Source: Mastigamoeba balamuthi
Taxonomy: Eukaryota; Evosea; Mastigamoebida; Mastigamoebidae
DNA: 64,000 bases
Direction: 5' to 3'
NCBI GenBank assembly: GCA_902651635.1
Contig: CACRSC010000051.1
Coordinates: 159,402 to 223,401, forward strand
Of the stretch, positions 46,674 to 58,599 are shown piece by piece. The position numbers and the translations under genes are program-made. Position 1 is the stretch's first letter; the number at the start of each line of letters is the position of its first letter. The notes below the pieces were generated by a model. The model was not told where the DNA came from. It saw only the letters and a program-made list of their open reading frames with translations, and did no database searches.

Positions 46674-47920
46674 TCAGGAGTTCCAGCCAGGCTTGGGCGC
46701 CGTCTGCTGCGTGTCCAGAGGCACGAGCACCGGCATTGCCTCGGCGGCCATGGCGCAGTTCATCTGCTGGACGGCCTGCATGTACTGCTGCTGCTGCTGC
46801 TGCTGCTGGATCATCTGCATCTGCCCCTGCACCTGCAGCGCCTGCGCGTGCACCGCCTGCATTCGCATGCGGCACTGCTCCGCGGCCTCGTACTGCCCCT
46901 GGGCCGTGTGCGCCACGAACATCTGCTGCAGCGCGTTGAACTGCGTCATCAGCGCGTACGCGTTGCTCTGCGCCACGTAGGCGGCCGGCGCCATCTGCGC
47001 CATCTGCGCCATTACGGCCTGCGGCTGCGCCCACATCAGCTGCGGGCCCACGGCGACCTGGGGTCCCAGGGCGGCCTGCGGGGCCAGCATCGCGGCAGGC
47101 GCGGCGGGTGCGTCCTCTGGCGCGTCGTCGCCGGGCTTGGCCCTGTCGTCCTGCTCGCCGTCCACGTCGGAGGCGCCGTCGTTGCCCGCCTGCGGCTCCT
47201 CCTCGCCCGGCTTGTCGGCCTCGGCCTCGTCGTCGACCACGAGGTGGACGGTGACGCCAGGCTTGATGCCCGTCTCCTCGACCGTGTAGCCGTCGTGCAG
47301 CAGGTTGCCGTCGTAGATGAGCCTCTGCAGGTCGGATGGCAGCGCGTAGCGGTCCTCGATGGCCCCCTTGAGGTCCGCGACCAGCATGTCGCCCCTCACG
47401 CGCACCACAATCGCCTCGGAGAAGTTCTATTCCCCACCCCACAACCACCCCCACACGCGTCGTCAGGGTGCGACCGAGGGGGGAGGGCAGGCGACAGGCG
47501 AACCCTCGTCGGTGGCCTCGCTGTCCTCGCCCTCTTTGCCAGCGGCTCTGGGGAAGACGCCTCGGACGCCTCGCGCTGCTGGGGCTCCGCTGGCGGCCGC
47601 GTCGCGGGCACCGCCGGGCTCTGCGCTGCCGCGGCCTCCGGGGCCGACGGCACCACCAGGGGCCCCACGGGGACGTAGGCCATGGGGACGTACTGCGCCT
47701 GGAGCATCTGGAGCGGGGCGGGGCCCATGTACAGCGTCGTGCCCGCTGCTAATACGGGCTGCTGCTGCAGGGCGTGCGGGTGCGCCAGCGCCACGGGCAC
47801 GGCGCCCATCGGCAGCGGCTGCTGGGCCACGGGCACGGACAGCTGCGAGATCGGGGGCAATCGGGGCGCCTGCTGCGGTGCGGGAGGCCCGGCGGGGGCG
47901 AGGGGGATTGCGTGAGACAT
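46674..47920 (-). CDS. Ubiquitin-like domain protein with Pro- and Gln-rich flanks
   Basis: Exons 47920-47504 and 47414-46674 (donor GTTCGC; acceptor CTCCGAG) give 385 residues. Residues 1-139 are disordered and Pro/Ala/Gln-rich, ending in KRART. A ubiquitin-like fold follows (AIVVRVRGDMLVADLKGAIE, then LPSDLQRLIYDGNLLHDG, then KPGVTVHLVV). Then come an acidic linker and a Gln/Met/Ala-rich helical tail with an eight-Gln run. There is no UBA or STI1 repeat and no Gly-Gly end, so it is neither a ubiquilin nor a conjugated modifier. A nuclear or RNA-processing scaffold is a guess. Confidence 0.75.
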
Positions 47921-49011
47921 CGCTGGGTGTCGTTTGAGGAACGAAGACCTTACTCAAAAGACTAATCTAGGAACAAGGCCGATCGGAATGACCAAAGATG
48001 GGAGGGTCTTTTTCATTGTGTCTCGTTTCTGCGTCTCATTCGGCCCGCTGCGTGCTGGGCCAGGGCGGGCCCGTGGCCTGGCGGGGCAAAGGTGCCCCCC
48101 GCTGCCCGCGTGACGGCGGCGCCGTGGAAACTCGCCCGTCGAACATTCTGCAGAAGTACAACTTTTGCCCGAAGCCCCAAGTTTGCAGAATTCGTGGTGA
48201 CCGGCAATGGTCTTTCGGGCGACTCAGCGATCGCGAGATTCCGTCTTTGAGTTTTCCAAGAAATCCCCCCGCGCCCCGGGTTTCTCCCCTGATTGCAGGT
48301 TGCCACCTCCTTGTGGAACAAGGGGCGGGTGGTGAACGTGTAGCAAACTTGAGATAGGATCATCCCGTAAGAAAAAAAAACTTTAGCAAAAAACTGATAT
48401 CAGCTGTGGTTTTTGGCATGGCCACAACTCTCCGGTGCTTGGAGGAGCCACGACAGGTCTATGCCCCGCGCAGAATGTGATCCAGCCGAACCCCCATACT
48501 ACAATGCAACGAATACGAATGATGATCTGAGAGTATACAATTGGGTTTCGGGAGAAGGCTGCACCAAAAGTGTGAGTGCCAGCAGAGCCCCGCGAAGGGA
48601 GATGCGGCCACGGGTTCGCTGGGTGGCGTGTGAAGGTGTTGATAAGCAGCATTAAGCCAGAAATGGCGCAAAAACAATTGTATAGTACTCGGCATGATGG
48701 GCCAGGCGCCACAGACTGCAGTCAGCTACTTCTCCCCCTTGTCTCTCTTCACAGCAACTGGGCGTCACCCCGACAACCGTGGAACAACTGGGAAATATCA
48801 GCTGCGCGGATATCCCAGTTTTGTGCTCGTGTGCTGGGGTAACAGCACAGTGATGTTGGCGGGTTTTGACACCCCTGTGATGTTTTGCGTATGCCATCGG
48901 CGGGTTTTCCATCCAATTTCAGCTGCCCCACGTGAACCAGATTTCTTTTCGAAAAGCCGAAAAAGCCAACAGTGTTTGGTTTGTCACAGAGCGTGGGCGT
49001 GTGGTTGCCCC
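47921..49011. other. Intergenic region, nothing recognised
   Basis: About 1.1 kb, mixed composition, between two minus-strand genes. Only short frames occur. No RNA gene or repeat could be supported. Confidence 0.4.
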
Positions 49012-50124
49012 TCAGTCGTTCGCCTTCTTCCTCTTTGCTGGGCTTTGGGCCGCTGCAGCTGCTGCTGCGGCCGGCTTCGGGCTCGGCGGTGCTGGAGACT
49101 CAGCCACCACCCTTTTCCCCGAGACACGCGACGGCTGCGCACGGCGCTTGTCCGCACTCACGTTCTTCGGACTCGGCAGCGCCTGTGGCACGACCGCCGC
49201 CTTTTTCAGCGAGTCGCGCCGGATCGGCCCCGCTGGCTTGCTGGTGTGCTCCTCCTCCTCGGGCTCCGGTTCCTCCACCAAGGCCGCCTCCACCTCCGCC
49301 TCTGCCTCTGCCTCTGCCTCTGCTGACTTCTCTCCCGTCTTCTTCTTCTTCCCCTCGCGCGCCGCCTTGACGGACCTTATCGCGCCCGTGACAGCGTTCC
49401 GCCACTTGTCGGCCACCAACCTGTGTATGTTTCCCTCTGCACCGTTGCGCTCACCCAGGTTAGAGTACAGAAAGCGAGTGGAATGTGAAGCCCGCACCAA
49501 GTTCCGCGGAACTGGCGATGAAGTCGAGCTCGGCGGCGGTGAAGAACTTCCGCTCGAGCTCTGAACGGGAGTCCGTGCTCAGCGTCCTGTAGCAACGAGA
49601 TAAGGTTCGTAGGCAGCAACTGGAGAAAGGCCCCTTACTTTTCCTGCTTTGCCAGCAACTCGGCGTCTGGGTAGTGCTTCGCGATGATGTTGGCGAATCC
49701 CTTCCGTGAGGCCGTTATCTCCAAGAGCGCCTGTCGCAGCATGCATGCCTCCCTTCCCTCCTCATGTGGCCACTCTTCTCAAAGAACGATTAGGTTGAAA
49801 CGGAAACGAGAGTCGAAGAAAATTATATGAGAGTCGAAGAAAATTATATAAGGCGGAAGGTTTTTGTCGTGGCATACCATAGCGACCAGCGAGTACGAGC
49901 TCCATTGGCGTCAATAGAGGCCTCCTGTTGTTCTCCACCTCCTCTCCGACGAGTCTGGTCAGCACCTTCTGTTGCTCCCACATTTCGAGGGCAGAATCGA
50001 CGACACTCGTGTCCTCGGCCATCCTTTCACAGAGTTGGTGGAGCAACTTGTCCCTCTCACGAACAACTTCACGAAGCTGCTCCTCGTCCAGGTCTTCCAG
50101 CTCTACTACACGGTCCTCAGCCAT
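49012..50124 (-). CDS. Unknown protein with Lys/Ala-rich C-terminal tail
   Basis: Minus-strand gene starting at 50124 (MAEDRVVELEDLDEEQLREV, an acidic helix). Further exons are near 49745-49645 (ITASRKGFANIIAKHYPD), near 49605-49509 (SRSELERKFFTAAELDFI) and from about 49450 to the stop at 49012. The last exon is reached with phase kept by donor GTGCGG near 49508 and an acceptor in GGTGCAG. It contains a helix (VADKWRNAVTGAIRSVKAAR), then a Lys-rich, Glu/Ala-repeat and Ser/Pro-rich basic tail ending AKRKKAND, which looks like a nuclear or nucleic-acid-binding tail. The first two splice sites are uncertain. No family recognised. Confidence 0.5.
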
Positions 50125-50261
50125 TCGCTCGAGAGTGTGGGTTTTCTTTTGCCACTGAATCTGGCTTTTGTGGTTAATTCACGTCAAAATGTTCGAGGCA
50201 GAAAAAATCGTGGTGGCACAACAAGCCAGTTGTTGTACTGACCCAAACAGGCTGCTTCATC

Positions 50262-53003
50262 ATGAATCGCATGCCACGCCCACGTGCTGGTGGACCTCTT
50301 TGTCGTGCGGCGCCGTGGCGCTGCCTCAAGCACCTCGAGGGCTTCAAGGAATTGCGGGGCCTTCTCAAGCACGTTCGGAACTCACGAGGGTGTGAGCCTG
50401 TGTACATGGAGGTCGACGGCACGTACACAACGTTTCGTGAGACGCCCGCCCTCAAGATTGCACTGGCGGAACAGAAAGAACGTGAACACAAGCTGGCTGC
50501 TGCCGAGGCAGTCACATCTTGGTTCGTGTTATTAGATGTCGTTTGTTGACCCTCTCTCTCCTCAGTGGTCCGCAGGAAATGACTGACATGGAGGTAGAGC
50601 AATCGGCCCCCCATGGTCCATTGGAGCAGCCCCAGGTGCAAGAAGTCATCGGCAATGATTCAGCCATGGTCAGGCCTGTGGACACTGAGATCCCTCTGGA
50701 CCCTGTTAGTGTACAACCTGCCTCTGACATGCTTCTTTCAGACACTGTGCAATCTGTTATCTCATCTCTTTCTCACTATCTGTTAAAGGACCCACAATCG
50801 CCTCTCGGACGAGTCTTAGCCAGGATGTTGAAGCCGTTCATGTATCCTACTGGCTGCCTGGACAAGAACCCGCGTTTACTGGAAGTGCTTGAGTACAGGT
50901 TGCACTGGCACTCGAGTATAAAGCAGTGCCAAGAAGTGTGGGACTTTGATCTATCACTATGTGGTACTGGCTCCATTGAGAAAGGTCTTCTGGAACTTGA
51001 GGAGTGATGGGCAGACTGTTTGGGGTATGCAAATGAGCAGAAGACTGTCCACAGTATGATAGGTTTTGTCCATGCACTCTTTGGACTGGAGCTTCTCGAG
51101 ACTGCTCTTCTTACAGGTGCTGCCAGTGATGATCTGAATGCTCTGTCAGAAGAGAGCACCCCGCCACTAGTGTGTCATGAACTACACGAGTCTCATGCAT
51201 TTCTTGAGAAGAAGATGGAGTTACTGAAGTATCACCAGCAGTTGAGTCTCCATGATCTTGACTTCTACTGTTTTGCATACGTGCTGTTCAGTGATGGTTA
51301 TAGTGTTTCTCAGCATCTCAGTGTGCCTACTCTCAAGCGGTCTGTGTGCAACATGCCTGAGGTTCATCATGTACTTGCTGTTCTTGACAGTAAAACGGAC
51401 TCCACTACTGAGAACAGTCTCTACAATGCCCTTCACGACCTACTGCCAGAGGTTTGACATACAAACCAGACTCTTGACTTACAGCACATCAGGCAGAGAA
51501 GCTGTACCATGGTATCTCTGTGTTCTGCAAGTGAGATGGCAAACCTGTTGCTGTGTATGGTGCGCAATTTCAAACCCCTGCCTAGCCCAACACTCAAACT
51601 TTCATTGTGTTGAAGGATTTGCCATAGTTCTCTCTGGGAACTCAAAAGAGTGTCCCTTATATGCATCAGTCAACCCACCAAGCGGTACACAGTCTGATCA
51701 CTGCTGTACTGTGTGCTCTGCATCACTGGTCGACTTTGGCAATGCAGTTCTCGGAATCCCCAGAGACTGGAAGGCAGCCTGACATGCCGTTTTGTCTGCC
51801 AAATCAGCTGTGTTCATATGCTGACAGGTTGAGGTGCTCAAGAAGGAGCTCCTGCATATCTCTGCACTCTGCAATCCACTAATCTTCTGGCCAGGCCTGA
51901 ATAATCTCTCTTGGGCCCTACCTATGGACACACTGCATGGAATAGAGTTCTATGGTAAGGAGTTGGCTGGCCAGCTGTTTGAGCAGATGCGACAAGAGAA
52001 CCCACGCTCCCTGGACAAGTTGGAGGCAAGAATTGCCAAGTTCAACAATGTGGTCAACCCAGAACTGCATGTTACACCAATTGCATATCGTGCTACATAC
52101 CATGGAAGGGAAGCAAGAAACCTCATCCTTGTACTCCCATTTCTGCTCCTTGGACTCGTTTCAGATGATGTTCTGGCGATCTGGACGTGAATTGCATCAT
52201 ACTTTGCACTTGCATACTCACCCAAGATGACGACGGGCATCGCAGATGCCATTCGTGATGCAGCCAAGCAGGCAGTCAAGGGAGCTCTTAAGTTGTATAA
52301 GCGGCCTGATGGAAGCAACCGGGAGCAGCTCAACCTGCACTCACCTCTGCACCTGCATGAGTTCGTGCGGCGCCTTGGGCCAGCATCCATGTTTGACACA
52401 GAGCGCAGCGAGAATGCCCAGGCCAAGGTCGCAAAGTTCTCACACCAGACTTCACACCGAGAGAGTACTGAGGAGTTCTCTCTGATCAGCCACGCTGCCT
52501 GGCAGACACTGGGGCTGCACAAGCTCACAGAAGGTAACAGGAAGGACATTCTCGAGTCTCGCCTTGCCTCAGACATTCTGTGGCAGGTAAAGGTTCGTGG
52601 GCAAGAGCCGTACCTTGCCTATGATAACATCCCCTTGCGCAAGGGATCAGTTGTCTGTACACTTCAGGAAGTGGAGGTCGCAGCAAAGCTGCAGGCAAAG
52701 GTCACACGCCTCTACAACTTCTATGAGCTCGAGGACATCGAACCAAAGGAGCGCACAGTCACATTGTTCCCACTGGTGGCCTCAAAGGTGCCCTGTGCAA
52801 AGCTCGAGACATGGATTTACAAGCGCCATGTGCAGGGTGTACCCCACACAGTGCCTGTGCACCTCGTGCACCGTGCTGTCCTTGACATCTCAGACTGGTC
52901 AGATATGACAGGATCAGACCTCTCTGCTGATATTCGAGTCGTGGTCCCATCTCGCTTTCTTACTGTGAAGAAGGACATCGACCTTGAGCAGGAACTCAAG
53001 TAG
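50262..53003 (+). mobile_element. KDZ-like DNA transposon remnant (broken transposase)
   Basis: This 2.7-kb plus-strand stretch is clearly less GC-rich than neighbouring genes. It holds consecutive frames at 50519-51007, 51020-51457, 51834-52190 and 52227-53003 that look like one protein in pieces. The third has MDTLHGIEFYGKELAGQLFE, and the fourth has HLHEFVRRLGPASMFDTER. The latter fits the H-x-hhh-RFGP-hhF-TE-E signature near the C-terminal end of Kyakuja-Dileera-Zisupton and TNP2-like transposases. The 51460-51830 part has no long frame on register. I could not find terminal inverted repeats. The breaks may partly be introns, but several frame changes have no plausible splice sites, so it looks dead. 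Family call is from pattern only. Confidence 0.5.
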
Positions 53004-53192
53004 AAGTGTCAACACGATTTTCTCTCATTTTCCTTTCTTCACTGTGGTGCTGACAGGGGAGGGGGGAAGGATGGGACATTCCCTCAACTCTGAATGATGT
53101 TTGCCCCCAATGTCTCACAAAAGTCGGGGTTGTGCCAACATCTGGATGTTTCACTGCTGTCTTATGTTGTTTTGGTCCAATGTTCCAAAACA

Positions 53193-54925
53193 TCACAAAA
53201 TGTTAAACATCCCGTGATGCCCAGTTGCTGTGCTTCTGCAGCGATCCCAGGCGGGAGCAGCCGTATGGCAGTAAGCCACGCTGAAGCTATGGCCGGAGCT
53301 CACCTTGGGTGCGAAGAGGATCTTGGGCGACGAGAGGTTCTTCCACATGGACGGCATTCTCTCCGAGTTGCGCTGGCGGTGCTGCTGCGTCTCGGCCTTG
53401 GTCGTCATCGAGACGGGACACAGCAGCTGCGCAAGCACGCAGCCCTGGTCCAGCGCGCTCCTGTAGTACTTCATGTACCTCGCTGCCTCGCTGCCCTCGA
53501 CCTTCTCCGACCAGTACCCTGCCAGCCAGCACGCGGTCGGGGAGCCCACAGTCGTCAGGCCCTGGCAGAACCAGTACAGAGACCCGCCTCTCTTGCGCCG
53601 CGCCTGGGCGAGCAGCTCCTCCGCGCCAGGGGCACCCGCGGCGACAGACCGCGGGTACGCGGAGGCGATGCCGCTCAGGAACAGCATCGCTGGGGAGAAG
53701 TCGGGGTTGTGTGCCAGCGCAAGCTGCAGCAGCTCGCGGGCCTCGTCGATGCGCCCGCCGCAGTCGATCGCGCGCGCCGCCTGCAGCGTGAGCTCCTCGG
53801 GCGTCTCGCCCCGCGTCTGCTGCGAGGGCTGCGAACCCTGGTGACGCGGCACTCCCACCGCAGATTCCGAGCAGGTGCGCGGGACGACGGCGAAGGGCAT
53901 GCCGGGCGGCGCGTTGGGCGGCAGCAGCGGCAGCCCACCAAAGTCCATTTCCTGCGTCGGGAATAAAGTCAAACAACGCGGGTTCCCAGGGCCGATAGCG
54001 GAGTGACAGTCGCTCTGTCGGCCGTTGCGTGGGGGGTGGGGGGGGCGGGGTGCCCCCCCACTGCAACAGTGCTGACCTGCTGTTGTGGTGCAACGGCACA
54101 TCTGTTATCAGTTATCTGCACCGGGCAGCTCCGCTCGCGCTCCGTCGGCGGTCGCGGCGACGCCGCCACCTCAGGCGACGACGGCGACGACAGCGACAGC
54201 GACGGCGACGGCGACGGTGGCAGCTGGTGCAGGCGCTGCAGCAGAGCGACGGAGGCCTCGTTCCCGCGCTCCGCGGCCTGCTCGAGCAGCCAGAGCCCCT
54301 CTGCGGACTCCCCCCTGGCCACAGCCCGCACGCCGGCCACGTGCAGCGCCAGGTACGACCCCTCCTCGNCGCCTCGCGCGCACTCGAACCAGCGGGCGGC
54401 CACCAGCGCGCCCGTCGGCGACCCGCTGGCCCCGAGGGCCTCGGCGCAGCGCTCCTGGGCGCACCCGCACGGCAGCGCCCGCGCAGACGCCGCCCACCGC
54501 TCGGCATCCGCGAGCCCGGGGTCCGAGGCGGCGAAGAGCCCCGGGCGCGCGGACCGCAGCTCGGCGAGCAGCAGCAGCGCGGGGCCCCAGTCGGCGTCGC
54601 TGTCGACGGCGCGCAGCAGGAGGGCGCGCGACTCGCCCGGGCGGCCGGCGTCGGCGGCGCGCGCGGCGTGCGACGTCAGCGGGTCGGCGGGCACGGCGGG
54701 GGCGCTGAGGAGCGAGGCCGAGAGGCGGAGCGATGCGAGCAGGAGGCGTTTGCGGAGGTCCGGGGCGGAGATGCCGAGGGCGTCGAGGTCGCCGTCGCTC
54801 AGCTGCGACAGGGCGGCCGCCGTGCAGACGCCGCCCGCACGCAGCGCAGGCAGGGCGCCCTCGAAGCCGCCCGAGCGCGCCGCGGCGAGCAGCGCCGGGT
54901 CCACGGGCATGCCCTCGGGTTCCAT
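53193..54925 (-). CDS. SAM-like plus TPR/Sel1-like repeat protein
   Basis: Exon 1 runs 54925-54122 and exon 2 53951-53193 (donor GTGCAG; acceptor CGACGCAG), phase 0, about 520 residues. Near residue 30-70 is a SAM-like helix bundle (LSQLSDGDLDALGISAPDLRKRLLL). Two related helical repeat regions follow: exon 1 has ESRALLLRAVDSDADWGPAL and GALVAARWFECARG, and exon 2 has EARELLQLALAHNPDFSPAM and TACWLAGYWSEKVEG. These suggest an internal duplication of a TPR/Sel1-type unit. A single N at 54369 makes one residue unknown. The C-terminal 60 residues are less convincing and the true stop may lie elsewhere. Scaffold role inferred only. Confidence 0.6.
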
Positions 54926-55519
54926 GACAGCTGCGGTTGTTCGGTAGGGGCCCCGGCACAAATGGGAGTAAAGCAAAAGGAAGTTTGGCGCCCACGCTAT
55001 CGCACTGTTGGGACTATGGGCCCCTATGCATTCCAGGGGGGCTGAATCCGCCCCCGTTGGTGTTTGACGGGAGGCGGAAATGTCCCCACCGTGCCAATTC
55101 GCCGCCTGCTGCTGCCCGATGCCTCAAGCCCGTGGCGCGGGCGCTGCGAGCGCACGGGTGCGTGGACGGCTGGTGGCTGCTCTTGGGAAGTTGCTCCCGT
55201 TGCGATGCGAGGGGCGGCGGCAGGGGAGAGCACCCGCTAGGGCTGGTTGGTTTGCTTGCCCGAAAGGGGAACGGCCTCTTTGGACCCCCAGAGCAGTTAT
55301 TTCGTGGTCCGCAGACACCGCCAAAAGGAAGGGCTGAGAGAAAAGGCAGTGCGGACCCAGATTAAGAGAAAGAACTAGTTGTTTGTTCCACCAAGGTGCT
55401 CGTATTTTCCGGATTGGTTTATCACTGACAGGCGTGGCATGAACAGGTGGGGGGACTGGGTTGGTGGAACAGGTGCAGAACAGCCCCCGCGAAGCACAGA
55501 GAAGCTCCTTCTCTCTTCC
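54926..55519. other. Intergenic region, nothing recognised
   Basis: About 0.6 kb between the start of the SAM/TPR-like gene and the stop of the IQGAP-like gene. No supported feature. Confidence 0.4.
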
Positions 55520-58356
55520 TCACTTCTTGGCAAGCAGGGTGTTGAGGAAGTGGATCGTCATGTTGACGTCGAGCGTGAGCTCGGCGTTCTCCACTGTGTG
55601 CTTGACGTGCTCCTGGCTCTTGCTCTGCAGCTCGAGCAGCTCGTCGAGGTCGATGCGCAGCGAGGCGGCGTCGACCGCGGGGATCTTGACCTCGATGTCG
55701 AAGACGCCGGGCTCGCTCGACGTGATCAGCAGCTTCATGGCCTTGCGGACCAGGTCGGGGATCGACGAGTCGGCAATGACGTGCTTGCGGACCAGCTCCG
55801 AGTACGAGTACTTGAACGGGCCCAGGATCTTGCCGTCGGCCAGCTTCTTCTTCTTTTTCTTGGCCTTCGGCTTGGTGTAGTGGTGCTCCCTGCAGACCAC
55901 GATGTACTGGTTGTACTGCTGCTGCTGGTCCGTCAGGTACTGCTGCTGCTTGATCGCGGCGCGCAGCGCGGCGTTGAGCCTGACGAGCTCCTTGTTCTGC
56001 TGCTCGCGGATCTGGGCGCGGTTGGCGATCTCGAGCGTGATGGCGCGCAGCAGGGCGCGGTGGCCGTCCTCGCTCGACACGACGCCGTTCTTCTCGAGCG
56101 TCTCGATGTTGGTGCGCACCGTCTCGATGTTGACGCGCATCGTCTCGTTGCCCTCGTCCTTGGCCCACTTGAGCCCGGCCTTGAGGATGTCCATGAGCGT
56201 CGGCTCGGCACCGCTGGGCGCGATGTTGAGCGACTGCGGCAGCTGGCGCAGGACAGAGATGAGCATCGTCTTGGTCTGGAAGAACAGCTGGCTGCCCTCG
56301 TTGACCGTGTCCTCGCCGAGGCGCGGGAACTTGTTCTCGAGCGTCAGCGAGATGACCTTGTCCTCGTCGGCGTAGTCCTCGGCGGCGCCGAGCTCCTTGA
56401 GGATCACGCGCAGCTTGTCGTCGTCAGCGGGCGCGATCTCCTTGATGTTCTGCTCGAGGAGGTGGTGCATGTTGCTGAGCTCGTGGATGGCGATCAGGAT
56501 CGTCGGCTTGACCATCTGCGTGAGCTCGATGTAGCGGTCGACCTGCAGGACGTCCTCGGGGTTGTCGACGGCGATGACCTCGTCGAGGTACCTGCGGACG
56601 AGGCCCATGTGCGTCTGGATCCAGTCGTTGAGCGGCAGGTACCACCTCTCGGTGCGCTTGTCGAACTGGCTGAACGTGAAGAGCTTGTGCAGCACCTTGG
56701 AGACCTCGACGAGCGACATGGTCGTGTTGGGGTCGTTGTTCTTGACCGGGATCTTGAAGTTGTCGGGCTGCACGATGGCCAGGTTGATGAAACGGTAGTA
56801 GATCAGGTACGAGGCCATCTTGTAGATCTCCTCCTGCTTGGCCTTGGGGAAGCGCTCCTGGGCCAGCTGGCACAGCTGCCTGATGATGTAGCGCAGGCCG
56901 TACGGCACGCGCTGCGTCGTCGTCAGGATCGCGTCGAGGAAGGCCTGGCACATGGTCGTGATCTCGACGACCTTGTTCTTGAGGGCCTCGACGACCTCGG
57001 GCAGCACCGCAATCTCCTCGTCGTTGAGGTTGCGCTTGTTGCTCTTCTCGCCGTGCTGGACCTCCCACTCGTTGATGATCTCCTCGTGGATCTTCCTGCC
57101 GTCCATCCTGAGCTTGCGGACCTGCCCGGTGAACTGCAGCATCACGGGGCCCAGCGCGCTGCGCAGGTACTCCTGGCCCTGCTTGCGCCTGTTGTACGCC
57201 AGCACGGCCTTGGCCAGCAGCGAGTCGGGGCCGAAGCCGCTCGTCGACTGCAGCTCGCGGAGCTCCTGCTCGACCGTCAGGCGGAAGAACGTCAGGATCA
57301 GGTACTCCTCGCGCGGCGAGAACGCGTCGCCGTAGAGCGTGATCAGGATCGTGTCCAGCAGCGCCTCCACGCCCTCGGCCTCCTCGCCCATGTGCCCGAC
57401 GAGCCTCGCCAGGTACGACGGCTCCGACTGCAGCAGGTAGAACAGGTTCGAGTACGTGTGCAGGCGCTCGGCCGGGATCGCGCTCGACGGCGCGGTGCCC
57501 TCGCGCACGCGGCGGCGCTTCTTCTGCAGCAGCTGCTGCATCGCGCTCGCGTTGTGGATCAGCAGCCCGATCTTCTTGTCCAGCGTCGTCACCTCCTTCT
57601 CCAGCTCGTAGTTCTTCCTGATCTCGGTCATCAGGTTCCTCTTGAGCTCCGTGATCTCTGCGCATCCGCCGTTTGGTTATTTTTGTGTTTCATCCGCGAA
57701 TTCAATTCAATGTACAACCAACGCGCAAAAGAAAAACACGTATCGAAAAAAGCGGCAAAAAACCGTTCGGCAACGAGTGATGTCAACGTACGGCGGACGA
57801 AGTCGGTGCTGTCATCCTCCTGCTGCGAGCGGACGAGGTTGCGGACCTCGATCGCGCTGAGGGCGCCCTTGGTGACGCGCTCCTCGTAGAGCTTCACCTC
57901 GAGCAGCTTGCGGAACAGCATGCGCGCCTTGAGCAGCAGCAGGAAGCACTCCCTCTGCTCGATCCACGGCGCGTCCTGTGGGCATCCGTCGCAGCCGCGT
58001 CAGAACCGCATCGAGAGCCGAGTTTCAATTTGAAAAACCGTTTGGAAAAACGTAAGCGGATGGGGGAGAGGGAAACAGGGGGGGAAGCGTGGGCGAACTA
58101 ACGCACCCACTCGGTGTTCTTCGAGGGCTTCTCGCTGCCGGGCATCGCGAGAGCGCCCTCGCCCGCCGACGACGTCTCCTCCTGCGCCGGGTTTCGGTTT
58201 TCGGGTGAGCGTTTCGGCAAATTCGTTTTGAATTCAAACGCGCAAATTAAAGAGGGCGGAAAATCATGTTTAAAAAAAGGCGAGTGTGCGCACGTCGGAG
58301 GCGGTCATGGGCGCGGAGTCAACGCCTGTGGGCTCGGGTCCCTCGTCGTCAGACAT
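55520..58356 (-). CDS. IQGAP-family RasGAP-like protein (DGAP1 type)
   Basis: Exons on the minus strand: 58356-58294, 58181-58107, 57975-57792, 57657-55520. Donors GTGCGC, GTGCGT and GTACGT; all phases close, giving 819 residues, near the 822 of Dictyostelium DGAP1. There is no calponin-homology domain and no IQ repeat. The RasGAP-related domain spans about 170-510 (TYSNLFYLLQSEPSYLARLV, ALGPVMLQFT, YGLRYIIRQLCQLAQERFP, YLIYYRFINLAIVQPDNF). The RasGAP_C domain lies at about 650-790, with the KKKKKK stretch before LGPFKYSYSEL. IQGAP proteins bind Rac/Cdc42-type GTPases and organise cortical actin and cytokinesis; they are not active GAPs. Confidence 0.92.
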
Positions 58357-58599
58357 GGCGGGGGGCTGGAGTTGAGGTGTTGTGCTGTTTGTGTTGCAAC
58401 GGTCTTCCCGAAGGAGTTTTTGAGTGAAGTGGTTAGGATATTTTTCGCGGCGGGCGGTTAGGATTGAGGGCCGATATCTTCGCGCGCACGTCACTGGACC
58501 TCTGGCGATGTGCAGGATTTCAACAAAAATAACGGTTGTTTGCTGTTTAGAACTCAAACCGACGCAACGTGCGACTCAGTGCAGCCACGCACAGAGTTC

